This document shows positions 46,916-55,869 of a stretch of 64,000 nt of DNA, piece by piece; position 1 is the stretch's first letter; every line of letters starts with the position of its first letter. The translations under genes and the position numbers were made by a program. Source of the DNA: Sinomonas cyclohexanicum. GTDB taxonomy: Bacteria > Actinomycetota > Actinomycetes > Actinomycetales > Micrococcaceae. The DNA lies in the NCBI RefSeq assembly GCF_020886775.1, contig NZ_AP024525.1, forward strand, positions 434,001-498,000. The letters run 5' to 3'. The notes below the pieces were generated by a model. It was not told the origin of the DNA. It ran no database searches and worked only from the letters and a program-made list of their open reading frames with translations.

Positions 46916-46996
46916 GTCACCTCCTGAAGGTCAGCTCCCGTGGGTGGCGGCCCACAGGAGGTGACCTTCAGGAGGTGACCTTCAGGAGGTGACCCT
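46916..46996. repeat. Inverted and tandem repeat block (possible bidirectional terminator)
   Basis: GTCACCTCCTG (46916-46926) can pair with CAGGAGGTGAC (46955-46965), with a small inner hairpin GTGGG/CCCAC. The right arm is itself repeated three times with a 14-bp period (CAGGAGGTGACCTT at 46955, 46969 and 46983). It separates convergent DUF3151 and reductase genes. Confidence 0.8.
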
Positions 46997-47018
46997 CAGA
47001 CGTTGGTGGTGCGCCGGG

Positions 47019-48363
47019 CTACCTGGCGAGCTTGCGGGGATCCACGGAGGGATCCGAGAGGCGCCCGGGGTCCGGGACGATCCCGCGGTCGATGATGCGC
47101 CGCGCCGCCCGGACGATGAGCGGCTGGTCGATCGCGGCGCATCCGAGAAGGTGCCCATCCTCGCCGAGGAGGAACGCGGCCACCGGAACCCCGTCCGCGA
47201 CGCGGGGCACGGTCCGGGCGCCGGGAGCCTGCCGTGGATCCATGGTGCCGACGGCCTCGGCGTGCACGCCGTACCGGTCCGACCAGAACCAGGCCGCGCC
47301 GAACTCGGGCGGCGCCTCCCCGAGGAGGCCAGCCGCGGCGGCCTGGCCCGAGCGCACCGCGGCCTCCCAGTGCTCGGCCCGGCGCTGGGGCGCCGGCGCG
47401 GACTGCTCCTCGCGCACGACGCCGCCCGATCGCCGCAAGCGCGTGGCGTCGCCGGCCGCGAAGACAGCCGCATCCGACGTCGCGCCGTCGGGGCCGACGA
47501 GGATCCCGTCGTCGACGTCGAGGCCGGCGGCCTCAGCGAGGGCCGTGTCCGGCGTGATGCCGATAGCCGTCAGGACGAGGTCCGCGTCCACGGCGGAACC
47601 GTCGGCGAGCCGGACGAGGAACCCGGCGCCGTCGTGCGCGGACTCCGACGAGCGCTCGATCGCCGCCGGCAGCCCGACCACGGTGCGGACCCCGCGTTCG
47701 GCGTGCATCGCGTGCAGGCGCCGTGCCAGGTCCTCGCCGACGGCGGGTGCGAGCGGGGTCTCGACGGGGTCGATGAGCGTGACCTCCGCGCCGAGCGACG
47801 CCGCCGCCGAGGCGACCTCCGCACCGATGAGCCCGGCCCCGACGATCGTGACCCGCACGCCCGCGCCGAGCGCGCTGCGGAGCGCGTCGGAATCGGCGCG
47901 GGAGCGGAGCGTGACGGAGAGCTCCCCGCCGGGGATGTGCAGCCGCCGGGGGGTGCCGCCCGTTGCGAGGAGGAGGCGCTCGCGGGAGGCGGGTGCCGTC
48001 GTCGAGCGTGATCTGGGGCGGGCTCCGGGGAGCGAGGGGGAGGCTCGGCGCGAGGGGGTGCCGCGTCGAGTGGACCGGGCTCGGAGAGGCGAGGCCGTGG
48101 TGCGCGAGGCGACCACGGCGACGTCGTGCTCCGCATACCACTCCGGGGAGGCGAGGAGGATCTTTTCAGAGTCCTCCGTGCCGAGGAGGTAGCCCTTGCT
48201 CAACGGTGGACGGTCGTAGGGGAGGCCCTCGGGCGCGACGATCGTGAGGGCACCCTCATAGCCGCGGGCGCGGAGCTCCTGCGCAGCGCTGAAACCCGGC
48301 GACCCCGCCGCCCACCACAAGGATCCGCCGCCCGTGCCCCGCGGCGCGCCTCGTGCCGGGCAC
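47019..48363 (-). pseudogene. FAD-dependent ferredoxin reductase, several frameshifts
   Basis: The N-terminus from GTG 48363 reads RRILVVGGGVAGF in one frame and continues SAAQELRARGYEGALTIVAP in another; one extra base in the AAA run at 48292-48294 explains this. Around 47990-48110 the frame moves away and returns (ITLDDGTRLP in one frame, RLLLATGG in the next), implying at least two more indels. The rest is a normal reductase (VTIVGAGLIGAEVASAAASL; AAGDATRLRR). Family role: electron transfer from NAD(P)H to a Rieske ferredoxin such as the next upstream gene. Confidence 0.8.
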
Positions 48364-48364
48364 G

Positions 48365-48721
48365 CTACTGGGCGCAGGCGTCGGGGTCGGCGTCCGTGCC
48401 GGGGAAGAGGACGATCTGCCCGTCCCGGACCTCGACCTTGTGCGTCCGGGCGTCCACGGTGGCCGGGAGGCACGTGACCTTGCCGGTGCGGAGGCTGAAG
48501 CTCGAGGAGTGCAGTGGGCACTCGACCTCCTCGCCCTCGATCCAGCCCTCGGCGAGGGAGGCGTCCTCGTGGGTGCAGTTGTCGTTGAGGGCGAAGAAGC
48601 AGCCGGTCTCGGCGTGGAACACCGCGATTGCCTCACTGAAGCCGGACTCCTCCGGCTCCACGACCTTCGCGGTGCCCTCCTCGAGATCCTCCGCGCTGCC
48701 GACCACGATTCCTTCGCTCAT
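48365..48721 (-). CDS. Rieske 2Fe-2S ferredoxin-like protein
   Basis: 118 residues. The Rieske ligands are CTHEDA and CPLHSSSFSL (Cys-x-His and Cys-x-x-His). N-terminus MSEGIVVGSAEDLEEG. It resembles small ferredoxins of ring-hydroxylating dioxygenases or NirD-like proteins. The adjacent (broken) reductase starts 1 bp after its stop, so they formed an electron-transfer pair; no oxygenase is next to them. Confidence 0.88.
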   Translation of the reverse strand: MSEGIVVGSAEDLEEGTAKVVEPEESGFSEAIAVFHAETGCFFALNDNCTHEDASLAEGWIEGEEVECPLHSSSFSLRTGKVTCLPATVDARTHKVEVRDGQIVLFPGTDADPDACAQ

Positions 48722-48781
48722 GGGGACCACTCTACCGAGGCCGGCCCCGGGGCCGGGGGCCGCGGCACTCCCGCGGCAGGG

Positions 48782-49746
48782 TCAGCCGAGCCGCGCCAAC
48801 ACGCGGCAGACGGCGAGGCTGAACCAGAGCCGCAGGTCGTGGAAGCGGTCCTTGAGGAGGTGGCCGGTGAAGAGGCCGTCCGGTCCCTGGTGGGCCGTCA
48901 GCCACGTGCGGGCGGCCTCGACCCGGGGGTCGTCGAGGCCTGCACGGATCCGGGACAGGGAATCGAGGGCGGAGACGATGTCCGTGAACCAGAATGGATA
49001 GCTGAACTCGGTCCACATGGCCGCGCCGCGACGGTCAGGGTAGACGTCCGCCTCGAAGAGCCGCGACGCGAGCAGCCGGGCGGCCGCGGCCGCCGTCGGC
49101 CCTGCCCGGTGTGTGGGGTGCGCCGCGTAGGCGCGCAGCACGACGCCGGTCACGAGGTGCGACGACGGCCTGCCGGGTCGCGTTCGGCGGGCGCATGCTC
49201 GCCGATCGCCTCCAGGCTCAGGCCGCGCGTGCGGAACGGGATGGCCCACCCGCCGTCGTCCTGCCGCGAAGCCTCGAGCCACACGAAGGCCTGGCCTACC
49301 CGGGGATCGTCGGCGTAGCCGGCCTTCACGAGCAGCTCGAGGAGGCCCGCCGTGTAGTTGGGAGAGGGCTGGTTCCCGTAGATGCCGCGGAGGTCGCCGT
49401 CGGGACTCTGGTGCGCGAGGACGTAGTCGGCAGCCGCGCGGACCGCGGGATGGACCCGCGTGAGCCCGAACATCTCCACGAGGAAGCCGAGCTCGCGGTA
49501 GGTCTCGAGCAGGTCGTAATCGGTGGCCCCCCGCGCGCGCCGCCCGGGGTAGGTCCACGAGCCGTCCTCGGCCTGACGGCGGAGGATGCGCCGGGGGACC
49601 GGCAGGTCCCACAGTGCGGCGCGGGCCGCCGCGTTGGGCTCTCCGAGGAGCTCCCGCGTCCAGTGGACGACGGCGGAGTGTCCGCTCGCGAGGAGCGGTG
49701 CGACCGGGTCGCGCGGGAGCGCATCAAGCCAGGTCATGGGCACCAT
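48782..49746 (-). pseudogene. Alpha/alpha-toroid (prenyltransferase/squalene-oxidase repeat) protein, frameshifted
   Basis: Two frames make one protein of about 320 residues. Repeats typical of the fold: RRQAEDGSWTYPG, LAHQSPDGDLRGIYGNQPSP, LEASRQDDGGWAIP and, after the shift, LTAHQGPDGLFTGHLL. The frame changes near 49165-49172 in a CCC run (one base too few); reading continues SSHLVTGVVLRAYAAHP. Start ATG 49746 or 49737. Catalytic role unknown; many relatives are non-enzymatic. Confidence 0.75.
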
Positions 49747-49924
49747 GATGGACCGCGCCGTTGCGAGCACACCACCCGGGCGCGCCGGGCGTTGAGCACT
49801 ATCGACAACATCGCTGGCAATCTATTGACTTTCAGACACTCGATGGCTTCTCATGGAATTAATCCGAAATGACGTGGATCACAAGGTTGTGAAACCGTCA
49901 TCACATGAGACTCGAGGAGTCCCG

Positions 49925-50657
49925 ATGCATCCCTTCGCCGTCGATCCGGCTTCGACAGATATCAGCCCCGTCTCCTTCCATCCGATCCTTTGGGTAGCGG
50001 CGGCCGGCGTCTTCGCCGTCATCGTCCTGCAGTCCGTGATCTACCTCCGGGCCATCCGTAAGGCCGCGCCAGACGTGAACCTCACCACCGCGCAGGTCAC
50101 CGGGTCGGTCCGCCGCGGTGCGATCGCCGCGATCGGCCCGTCGCTCGCCGTCGCGCTCGTGGCAATCTCGCTCCTGCCGCTCTTCTCCACACCCGCCGTG
50201 CTCACCCGCATCGGCCTCGTCGGCTCCGCCGCCTTCGACGTCGCGGCCGCCGGCATCGCCGCGGGCACCCAGCACGCCCAGCTCGGCGGCCCCACCTACA
50301 CCCAGAAGGTCTTCGCGATCGGCTTCGCGGCCATGACCCTCGGCGGCCTCGTCTGGATGCTCACGGCGCTCGTCCTCACCCCGCTCCTGTCCAAGGGGAC
50401 AGGACGCTGCGCAAGGTCAACCCGGCGATCATGACGGTCGTGCCCGCTGCCGCCCTCCTCGGCGCGTTCTTCTCCCTCGCGTTCGCGGAGACGGTCAAGT
50501 CCGGTGTCCACGTCGTCACGCTGCTGGTCTCGGCCGCCGTCATGGGTGTCTGCCTATTCGCCGCGAAGGCGCTCAGAAGCCGTGGCTGCGGGAATGGGGC
50601 CTCGGCATCGCCATCTTCGTCGCCCTCGTCGTCGCCTACTTCGTGACCGCCAAGTAG
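49925..50657 (+). pseudogene. DUF5058-like membrane protein, two frameshifts
   Basis: ATG 49925 has GAGGAG 6 nt upstream. Hydrophobic segments: PILWVAAAGVFAVIVLQSVI, IGPSLAVALVAISLLPLF, AIGFAAMTLGGLVWMLTAL, then, after a shift near 50395-50398 (GGGG run), IMTVVPAAALLGAFFSLAFA, and, after a second shift near 50575, GIAIFVALVVAYFV. Two missing single bases would give one 244-residue protein with about seven membrane helices. It heads a three-gene unit with the next membrane protein and an amidohydrolase. Family assignment is from memory of sequence pattern. Confidence 0.7.
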
Positions 50658-50675
50658 AGAGCCCAGGAGAGAACC

Positions 50676-51404
50676 ATGTCCACCAAGACCAACGCCTCCC
50701 TCGCCGGGCTCGCGCAGTTCGACCGCACTACGTCCATCTGGGGTCCGATCACGCTCGGCCTCGGCTTCCTCATCTCGCTCGGCGCGGCCCTGTTCGCCGC
50801 GTTCGGCACCGGCCTCGGCATCTCCGGCGGCGAGCTGTGGGGCGCCGTCGGCCTCGTCGTCGCCACCTTCGGCGTCATCGCCGTCATCGAGCCGATCTCG
50901 TACTACCCGGTCCTCGGCCGCTCGGCAATGTACCAGGCGTTCATGATCGGCAACATCGCCAACAAGCTCCTGCCCTCCGCCCTTGTGGCCCAGGCCGACC
51001 TGGACGAGAAACCGGGCACGCGCCGCGCCGAGCTCATCGCGGGCGCCGCGATCATCGGGGCCGCGGCCATCCACATCGTCACGCTCATCGTCCTCGTCGG
51101 CCTCCTGGGCACGTGGCTCGTGGGAATCCTGCCGCCCGGCCTCGTGGCCGTCGCCAGGCTCTACATCCTCCCGGCCGTCTTCGGCGCTGTCACCGTCCAG
51201 GCCGTGGTCACGATGAAGAACGTGCGCACTACGATCGTCGCGGCCCTTACCTCCGCGGTCATCATCTTCGTGGTCGTACCGCTCGTCCCCGCACTGAGCT
51301 TCTACGGCACCCTGCTCGCCGTCGGCATCTCGATCGTCGGGGCGTGGTTCGCGCGCTCGAAGGCAGCGGAGGCGCCCGCCGCCCCCGCGTCGATCGGCCA
51401 CTGA
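50676..51404 (+). CDS. Integral membrane protein, partner of the DUF5058-like protein
   Basis: 242 residues, about seven membrane helices (ITLGLGFLISLGAALFAAFG; LWGAVGLVVATFGVIAVIEP; IIGAAAIHIVTLIVLVGLLG; LLAVGISIVGAWFA). A conserved-looking loop is SYYPVLGRSAMYQAFMIGNI. It is similar in size and layout to the preceding gene, so the two may form a heteromeric transporter. Nothing known about substrate; the following amidohydrolase suggests an N-acylated amino acid or peptide (inference). ATG 50676 follows CAGGAGAG. Confidence 0.75.
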   Translation: MSTKTNASLAGLAQFDRTTSIWGPITLGLGFLISLGAALFAAFGTGLGISGGELWGAVGLVVATFGVIAVIEPISYYPVLGRSAMYQAFMIGNIANKLLPSALVAQADLDEKPGTRRAELIAGAAIIGAAAIHIVTLIVLVGLLGTWLVGILPPGLVAVARLYILPAVFGAVTVQAVVTMKNVRTTIVAALTSAVIIFVVVPLVPALSFYGTLLAVGISIVGAWFARSKAAEAPAAPASIGH

Positions 51405-51426
51405 TCTTCTACCGAGAGGAAACACC

Positions 51427-52674
51427 ATGACCGAGACGGCCACCACAGTCGCCCTCACCTCCTCCATCGAGGTGCCCGCCGAGTTCGTCGCCGAGCATGT
51501 GGCGATGTACAAGCAGTTCCACCGCTCGCCGGAGCTGTCCTCGATCGAGCACAAGACCGCCGAGGCCATCGAGGCCCGGTTGACGCAGCTGGGCATCGAG
51601 CACTTCCGCTGCGGCGGGACCGGCGTGGTCGGGATCCTGCGCAATGGCGACGGCCCCGTGGTCGGCTTCCGGGCCGACACCGACGGGCTGCCGATCGCCG
51701 AGGACACCGGGCTCGACTACGCCAGCACGGCGACGGGGACGCTGCCCGACGGCAGCGAGGCGCCCGTGATGCACGGCTGCGGGCACGACACCCACATCAC
51801 CACGGCACTGGCCGCCGCCCAGTACCTCGCGGAGCAGCGCGACGCGTGGGCCGGGACCCTCGTGCTCATCTTCCAGCCCGGAGAGGAGACCGCCTGGGGC
51901 GCCAAGGCCATGGTCGACGACGGACTGTGGGACCGCGCGCCCCGACCCGAGATCGTCCTCGCCCAGCACGTCATGCCCCAGGCCGCGGGCACGTTCAGGC
52001 TCCGCGGCGGCAACATGGCCGCGCTCGCCGACTCGTGGCGAGTCACGGTGCGCGGGCGCCAGGCCCACGGATCGCAGCCCGAGAAGTCCCTCGACCCGAT
52101 CGTCGCGGCGGCCTCGATGGTGCTGCGACTCCAGACCATCGTGTCCCGCGAGCTCGCGCCGCAGACCCCCGCCGTCGTCACCGTCGGCACCTTCCACGCG
52201 GGCCTGAAGGAGAACATCATCCCCGAGACCGCGGAATTCAGCCTCAACGTCCGCACGCCGGACGAGGAGACCCGCGAGCACGTCCTGTCCTCGATTCGGC
52301 GCATCGTCTCGGCCGAGGCCGCCGCCTCCGGCATCGACGAGCCCGCCATCGCCGAGATCAACCGCTTCCCGCGCCTGTTCAACGACGAGGAGCACGCCGC
52401 CCGCGTGGCAGCGGCCCTCCGTGCCGGGTTCGGCGAGGACGCCGTCGAGGACGAGCGGCTGGGGATGGGTTCCGAGGACGCCGGCTGGCTCAGCGATGCG
52501 ATCGGCGTGCCCGGCGTGTTCTGGTCCTTCGGCGGCTTCCGCGCCGAGGAGTTCGCCGACGGCAAGGCCCCGGCCGGCAACCACTCGCCGCACTTCGCCC
52601 CGGACGCCGAGCTGTCCGTGGTCAACGGCACGGGAGCAGCGCTCACCGGGCTGCTCGTCTACCTCGGGAAGTAG
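51427..52674 (+). CDS. M20-family amidohydrolase (hippurate/IAA-amino acid hydrolase type)
   Basis: 415 residues, M20D group. Metal ligands: MHGCGHDTH (Cys/His/Asp), catalytic Glu in QPGEETAWGA, and HSPHF at the C-terminus; dimerisation-domain His in GRQAHGSQPEKSLDP. Such cytoplasmic enzymes release an amino acid from an N-acyl amino acid. It follows the two membrane proteins after 22 bp, and the Lrp-type regulator lies after it, so a transport-and-hydrolysis unit is likely. Confidence 0.9.
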   Translation: MTETATTVALTSSIEVPAEFVAEHVAMYKQFHRSPELSSIEHKTAEAIEARLTQLGIEHFRCGGTGVVGILRNGDGPVVGFRADTDGLPIAEDTGLDYASTATGTLPDGSEAPVMHGCGHDTHITTALAAAQYLAEQRDAWAGTLVLIFQPGEETAWGAKAMVDDGLWDRAPRPEIVLAQHVMPQAAGTFRLRGGNMAALADSWRVTVRGRQAHGSQPEKSLDPIVAAASMVLRLQTIVSRELAPQTPAVVTVGTFHAGLKENIIPETAEFSLNVRTPDEETREHVLSSIRRIVSAEAAASGIDEPAIAEINRFPRLFNDEEHAARVAAALRAGFGEDAVEDERLGMGSEDAGWLSDAIGVPGVFWSFGGFRAEEFADGKAPAGNHSPHFAPDAELSVVNGTGAALTGLLVYLGK

Positions 52675-52734
52675 CACTGCGGGCGCACCTCCTGCGGGTC
52701 GGTGGGGTGTCCCGTGCGTGAAAGGATGGCGCCC

Positions 52735-53723
52735 ATGCAGCTCACGACTTGGACCGGCAGATCACGGCCGCCCTGATCCGCAACGGGCGCGCCTCGTGGC
52801 GGCAGATCGCCGAGGTCCTCGGACAGCAGGAGCGAACCGTCGCACGCCGGGGCAACCGCCTGCTCGCATCCGGCACGGTGCGCGTCCAGTCGTTCCCGAA
52901 CCCTGCGCTCGCGCCGGTGGACCTGTACATGCTCCGGGTCAGCGCGGCGCCGCCGGCGGTGACGGGCATCGCCACGGCGCTCGCCGAGCGGCCCGAGACG
53001 CACTGGGTCAGCGCCCTGGCCGGCGGGAGCGAGTGCGTCGCGGAGCTCTCCCTCACCCAGGACGCGGTCGGGCCGTTCCTGTACCGGGACGTCGCGGGGC
53101 TCGTTGGCGTGCGGGACTTCTCCCTCGAGCCGATCTTCGAGTACTACCGCACCGTGTCCGGGTGGCGGCCGGACCTCCTCAGCCACGACCAGTACGACGC
53201 GCTGGCCGCCTCCGAGCTGACCCAGTACCCCACGCGCTACGCGGAGCTCGGCATGCCCCGGCTCGACGAGGCGAACGTGGCACTCGCCGAGCTCCTTCGC
53301 GCGAACGGGCGCGCCACGATCGACGAGCTGGCGTCCGGCCTGGGCGTGTCCAAGGCCACCGCCAGCAGGCGGCTCGAGGCGCTCATCGCCGGCGGCGGGC
53401 TGTACGTGCGGGCGATCCTGGACCCCGCCTCGATCGGGTACCCCATCGAGGCCTTCCTGACACTCCGCACCGACCCTGACGCGCTGGAGGCAGCCGGACG
53501 CCACGTCGCGGACCTGCCGATCACGCGGTGGGCCGCGAACGTCTCGGGCCGCATCCTCGTCCAGGTCGCGGCCCGGAGCCTAGCGGAGCTGCGCGGCGTG
53601 ATGGAGGGGATCCAGGGCCGGCCGGGGATGGCGGATGTGGGCCTCTCGCTCTTCGCGGGGATCTTCAAGCGCAGCACGGTGGCCTATCGGGACGGGAAGC
53701 TGCCGCCGCTCCCGCAGGGCTGA
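52735..53723 (+). pseudogene. Lrp/AsnC-family regulator with two HTH/RAM halves; N-terminal frameshift
   Basis: Two tandem Lrp-like units: HTH 1 (LDRQITAALIRNGRASWRQI), ligand domain, HTH 2 (LDEANVALAELLRANGRATI; LGVSKATASRRL), second ligand domain ending in VGLSLFAGIFKRSTVAY. The natural start ATG 52735 (AAAGGA upstream) gives MQLT and then leaves the frame; one G missing near 52746 would give MQLTDLDRQI. Without repair, TTG 52749 could start a 324-residue protein that keeps nearly everything. It probably controls the amidohydrolase unit. Confidence 0.75.
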
Positions 53724-53783
53724 GCGCACGACGGCGCGGCCTCGCCGGAGTGCCGGAGCGTACCTCGGCCGAGGCGCTGCCGC

Positions 53784-54506
53784 CTAGCCCTCGTAGGTTC
53801 CGCCGAACTGGACCGGGATCAGGTCCGCGCTCGGCTCCCCCGAGCGGACGAGGCCGAGGATCACCTCGGCGACCTGCTCCGCGGACTGGGGACGCGGGCC
53901 CCCGGCCCGGACCACGGGACCGGCGCCCGCCCGCAGAACACGGTGGAACTCGGTCGCGGTGATGAACGGGTAGACGGTCGAGACGACGACCCCGGAATCG
54001 GCGAACTCGGCCCTTGCGATGGTGGACAGCACGTCGAGCGCCGCCTTCGACGCGGTATAGGCGCCGGTGCCGGGGAGCGGGCGGCGCGTGGTGCCCGAGC
54101 TGACGTTGATGATGCTTCCCCCGCCCTGCGCCCGCATCGCTGGCAGGACGGCCTGCATGGCCACGAGCGGCGCCACGGTGTTGAGCTCGAGGACAGCGCG
54201 GAAGTCGTCGGGATCGACGGACTCGAGGGGTACATGCAGGCCCTGGCCCGCGTTGTTCACGAGGATGTCGACGCGCCCGTACCGGCCGAGCGCCGCATCG
54301 ACCACGGCCCGGACCTGGTTGCCGTCCGTGACATCGCAGCGCACCGCGATCGCGTCGGGGAGCTCCGCGGCCAGCTCGCTGATCCGGTCGTAGCGCCTCG
54401 CGGCGAGGACGAGCCGAGCGCCGGCCGCCGCTGCCGCCCGCGCGGTCGCGGCCCCGATGCCCGAGGACGCGCCCGTGACGACCATGACCGCATCCTGAAG
54501 GTCCAC
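53784..54506 (-). CDS. Short-chain dehydrogenase/reductase (SDR)
   Basis: 240 residues, classical SDR: TGASSGIGAATA near residue 11, DVTDGNQV, NNAGQG, catalytic Ser in INVSSGTTRR and YTASKAALD. An Arg after beta-2 (LAARRYDR) points to NADP use. Substrate unknown. GTG 54506 has GAGGAG upstream. It follows the lacI gene on the same strand with 48 bp between. Confidence 0.85.
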   Translation of the reverse strand: MDLQDAVMVVTGASSGIGAATARAAAAAGARLVLAARRYDRISELAAELPDAIAVRCDVTDGNQVRAVVDAALGRYGRVDILVNNAGQGLHVPLESVDPDDFRAVLELNTVAPLVAMQAVLPAMRAQGGGSIINVSSGTTRRPLPGTGAYTASKAALDVLSTIARAEFADSGVVVSTVYPFITATEFHRVLRAGAGPVVRAGGPRPQSAEQVAEVILGLVRSGEPSADLIPVQFGGTYEG

Positions 54507-54554
54507 GTCCGCTCCTCTCGCCAGGCTGTCAGAGCATGCTACTGCCAGTCCGCC

Positions 54555-55589
54555 TCAGCCCGCGGGGGGCGCCGTCGACTCCCGCACCACGAGCTGGGTC
54601 GCGAGCTCGACGCGGTGCGAGTCGAGCTGCTCGCCGCGGGACTGGCGCAGCACTGTGCGCAGAGCCGCGCGCCCCATATCGTGCAGCGGCTGGGAGACGG
54701 ACGTCAGGGCTGGGACGGAGTCCTCGGCGAGCGCCGTCCCGTCGAACCCTACGAGGCTCAGCTCCTCGGGCACCCGGATGCCGCGGCGCCGGGCCTCCCT
54801 CAGGACCCCGACGGCGATCGCGTCGTTGCCGGCGAAGATCGCGGTGGGCCGCTCGGGCAGCGCAAGGAGCCGTGCGAGCCCCTCGATGCCGTATTCGGTG
54901 CGGAAGTTGCCGTGGATCACGAGACCCGGATCGACGTCGATGCCGCGGGACATGAGGGCGGACATGTAGCCGTGGAGCCGTGCCTGGTTGCACTCGGCCG
55001 ACTCGGGTCCCCCAAGGTAGGCGATGCGGCGGTGGCCGAGGTCCAGGAGGTGCTCGGCCGCGGCCCTGCCGCCCGCCCAGTTCGTGGCGCCGACGCTCAC
55101 GACGTCGGCCGGCGGCGGGTTGAGCGGATCGATGACGACGACGGGGATCTGCCGGCGCCGGAAGGCCATGAGCTGGGACTCCGCGAAGGCCGAGGTCACG
55201 ACGATCATGCCCGCGCGCCCCTCGTCGAGCATCCGCTGCGCCCGGCTGCCGAGATCGCCACCCTGCGAGCGGACGTGCCGAGTGGTGCTCAGCAGGACCT
55301 CGACGTCGGCCTCGGCGGCGAAGTCGAGGATTCCGCTGAGGACGGTCGTGGCGTAGTTCGAGTTGATGGCGTCGAACGCGACCTCGACGACGACTGGTCC
55401 GGCGGCGGTGCGGCGCTGGCCGGGCGACTGGTACCCCGCCTCCTCGAGGGCCGCGAGCACCTTGGCGCGGGTCTCCGGCGAGACGTCCTCGCGCCCGTTG
55501 ACGACCTTCGAGACGGTGGGGGCCGAGACGCCCGTGAGGCGCGCGATAGCGGCCAGTGTGGGCTTGGCGCCTGTCGTGGTGAAGGTCAT
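54555..55589 (-). CDS. LacI-family transcriptional regulator
   Basis: 344 residues. HTH and hinge: PTLAAIARLTGVSAPTVSKV, NGREDVSPETRAKVLAAL; periplasmic-binding-type sensor domain with DPLNPPPADVVSVGATNW and PTAIFAGNDAIAVGVLREAR. Divergent from the sugar ABC operon and likely its repressor. Two CGAAA/TTTCG palindromes lie in the 280-bp gap, one only 14 bp from its own ATG, which suggests autoregulation. Confidence 0.93.
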   Translation of the reverse strand: MTFTTTGAKPTLAAIARLTGVSAPTVSKVVNGREDVSPETRAKVLAALEEAGYQSPGQRRTAAGPVVVEVAFDAINSNYATTVLSGILDFAAEADVEVLLSTTRHVRSQGGDLGSRAQRMLDEGRAGMIVVTSAFAESQLMAFRRRQIPVVVIDPLNPPPADVVSVGATNWAGGRAAAEHLLDLGHRRIAYLGGPESAECNQARLHGYMSALMSRGIDVDPGLVIHGNFRTEYGIEGLARLLALPERPTAIFAGNDAIAVGVLREARRRGIRVPEELSLVGFDGTALAEDSVPALTSVSQPLHDMGRAALRTVLRQSRGEQLDSHRVELATQLVVRESTAPPAG

Positions 55590-55602
55590 GGATCCACTCT
55601 TT

Positions 55603-55615
55603 CGAAACTATTTCG
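55603..55615. promoter_or_regulatory. LacI-type operator candidate near the regulator start
   Basis: CGAAACTATTTCG: CGAAA and TTTCG arms with a 3-bp centre, 14 bp upstream of the lacI start codon. Confidence 0.6.
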
Positions 55616-55791
55616 TTATGCCAGTCTCGGATGCGCAGGACGGCGCCGTCAAGCGTCTCGCTGACATCGTGCCAATATTGGCAGTGATCAGGCGGCATCC
55701 GGTTTCGTCAATGACCTGAACTTTTTCATCCAGACCCCTTGACCGTGATTCGAGTCACACCCTACGGTTGCTGTGCGGCCCGATAGGAAAC

Positions 55792-55803
55792 CGAAATATT
55801 TCG
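55792..55803. promoter_or_regulatory. LacI-type operator candidate upstream of the sugar ABC operon
   Basis: CGAAATATTTCG is a perfect 12-bp palindrome with the same arms as the site at 55603, 66 bp before the binding-protein start codon. Confidence 0.65.
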
Positions 55804-55869
55804 CTCAAGGTCGCAACTCCAGACCGCCCCGCACGGGCGGCGACGACCCCGGAGGATGAACCCACGACC

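Noticed and set aside
46955-46996. Regular 14-bp repeats considered as a CRISPR-like array
   Set aside because: No spacers between the units and no cas genes; it is a short tandem repeat in a terminator region.
49747-49924. TTGACT at about 49826 as a -35 box for the DUF5058-like gene
   Set aside because: At the proper 17-bp distance there is only TTCTCA, a poor -10 match, so no promoter call was made.
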